Source of the DNA: an uncultured Leucothrix sp.
GTDB taxonomy: Bacteria; Pseudomonadota; Gammaproteobacteria; Thiotrichales; Thiotrichaceae
Assembly (NCBI GenBank): GCA_938004025.1
Contig: CALKXC010000401.1
Coordinates: 1 to 6,208 of the forward strand
Length of the DNA: 6,208 nt
Direction: 5' to 3'
Part shown: one piece after another, positions 5,977-6,208 of the stretch
Numbering within the stretch: position 1 is the stretch's first letter
How the letters are laid out: each line of letters begins with the position of its first letter
Notes under the pieces: generated by a model
Database searches by the model: none
What the model was told of the DNA's origin: nothing
Seen by the model: only the letters and a program-made list of their open reading frames with translations
Translations under genes and position numbers: made by a program

Positions 5977-6074
5977 GTCTAACTAATCCATGCAGCTGAC
6001 AGTGGACAAGTATTCGGAACGTAGGCTTCGCCTACAACCCGCTCACTTGTCAACTGCGGCTGATGGAAAATGTT
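5977..6074 (+). other. attC site of the PARIS cassette, R' box interrupted
   Basis: R'' is GTCTAAC (5977-5983), and the site matches the attC at 1744 with five differences over about 100 bases, including the hairpin GTAGGC-TTC-GCCTAC. The match ends at AAAATGTT (6067-6074). The next bases are GAGG instead of AGCC, so the R' box reads GTTGAGG and departs from GTTRRRY at the last position. This fits an insertion immediately after GTT. Confidence 0.8.
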
Positions 6075-6208
6075 GAGGCTGTAGAAAAACCCATTCCACA
6101 CTGTGTTTGTCGGTAAAATTGCTACATCGCTAAGTGGGAGCAGCTCATGCCTCGGTTCATTCCCTATAACTACCAACAAGACACGATGGTCGTTATTAAT
6201 TTCAATGA
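6075..6208 (+). mobile_element. Left end of a probable insertion sequence (partial)
   Basis: Starting within one or two bases of 6075, the sequence GAGGCTGTAGAAAAACCC resembles the GGCTGT-GAAAAAC-type terminal repeats seen in several IS families. A transposase-like gene starts 72 bases further in with a good ribosome-binding site. The right end lies outside the window, so the terminal repeats and target duplication cannot be checked. The exact left boundary could be 6075 or 6077. Confidence 0.5.
6147..6208 (+). CDS. Probable IS transposase, N-terminal fragment (IS1182-like)
   Basis: The frame is open from ATG 6147 to the window edge, 20 full codons reading MPRFIPYNYQQDTMVVINFN. GGAG at 6137-6140 is six bases from the ATG. 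The start MPRF-x-x-Y-x-Y-x-Q followed by MVVIN resembles my recollection of the N-termini of DDE transposases annotated as IS1182-like. The family call comes from this short stretch and the nearby IS-like end only; the DDE catalytic core is outside the window. Confidence 0.5.
   Translation, partial: MPRFIPYNYQQDTMVVINFN

Larger units (their letters stand above)
3776..6072 (+). mobile_element. Integron gene cassette 3 (PARIS cassette)
   Basis: The cassette runs from TTAGTCGTCT at 3776 to the G of GTT at 6072. Its first ten bases equal those of the CBASS cassette. Its predicted R' (GTTAGTCGTC) pairs with its own R'' region (GACGTCTAAC) with the same single central mismatch seen there. It has a leader of about 97 bases, two overlapping genes and an attC. 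Its right boundary is disturbed by an apparent IS insertion. Confidence 0.78.

Noticed and set aside
5979..6179. Minus-strand frame across the last attC and the IS end
   Set aside because: It spans a recombination site and an IS boundary, has no ribosome-binding site, and opposes the transposase start.
1..6208. CRISPR array, tRNA or rRNA genes
   Set aside because: No regularly spaced repeats and no tRNA- or rRNA-like sequence seen on either strand.

Overview
The window reads as part of an integron gene-cassette array in an AT-rich proteobacterium, probably a marine or environmental gammaproteobacterium. The host call is inference from base composition, attC style and cassette content; no integrase, attI site or housekeeping gene is present. 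Three attC recombination sites (about 1744-1845, 3680-3781 and 5977-6074) and the right end of a fourth (about 124-136) divide it into three cassettes, followed by the start of an insertion sequence.

Cassette 1 (131-1839) carries a two-gene CBASS anti-phage system. It has a CD-NTase-type nucleotidyltransferase (171-1082), which makes a cyclic oligonucleotide alarm signal, and a Cap15-like effector (1084-1722) with two membrane helices and a beta-barrel receptor domain. Cassette 3 (3776-6072) carries a PARIS-like system: an ABC/AAA-type ATPase (AriA-like, 3873-5126) overlapping a DUF4435/TOPRIM-like nuclease (AriB-like, 5119-5949). These two cassettes begin with the same ten bases and end in attC sites about 95% identical, so they probably come from one attC lineage.

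Cassette 2 (1840-3775) lies between them and has no recognised function. On the minus strand it encodes two small proteins of 52 and 67 residues, each with its own good ribosome-binding site. Both have a charged helical N-terminus and an almost identical hydrophobic C-terminal tail containing AVAATTGIV. On the plus strand it encodes a 225-residue polytopic membrane protein with a GTG start. A non-coding stretch of about 595 bases, with several inverted repeats, separates the two groups. The first bases of this cassette (after the shared G, GTTAGCCGT) are the exact reverse complement of the R'' end of the attC at 3680 (ACGGCTAAC), which argues that all 1.9 kb move as one cassette. Its position between two defence cassettes makes it a candidate new defence or toxin module.

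At the right edge, the attC of the PARIS cassette stops matching its sister copy right after GTT of the R' box. It is followed by an IS-like end and the first 20 codons of a probable DDE transposase (from 6147). An IS appears to have landed in this attC, which would fix the PARIS cassette in place and may end the array. CBASS and PARIS are both abortive or growth-arrest defences, so the region looks like a small mobile immunity island.
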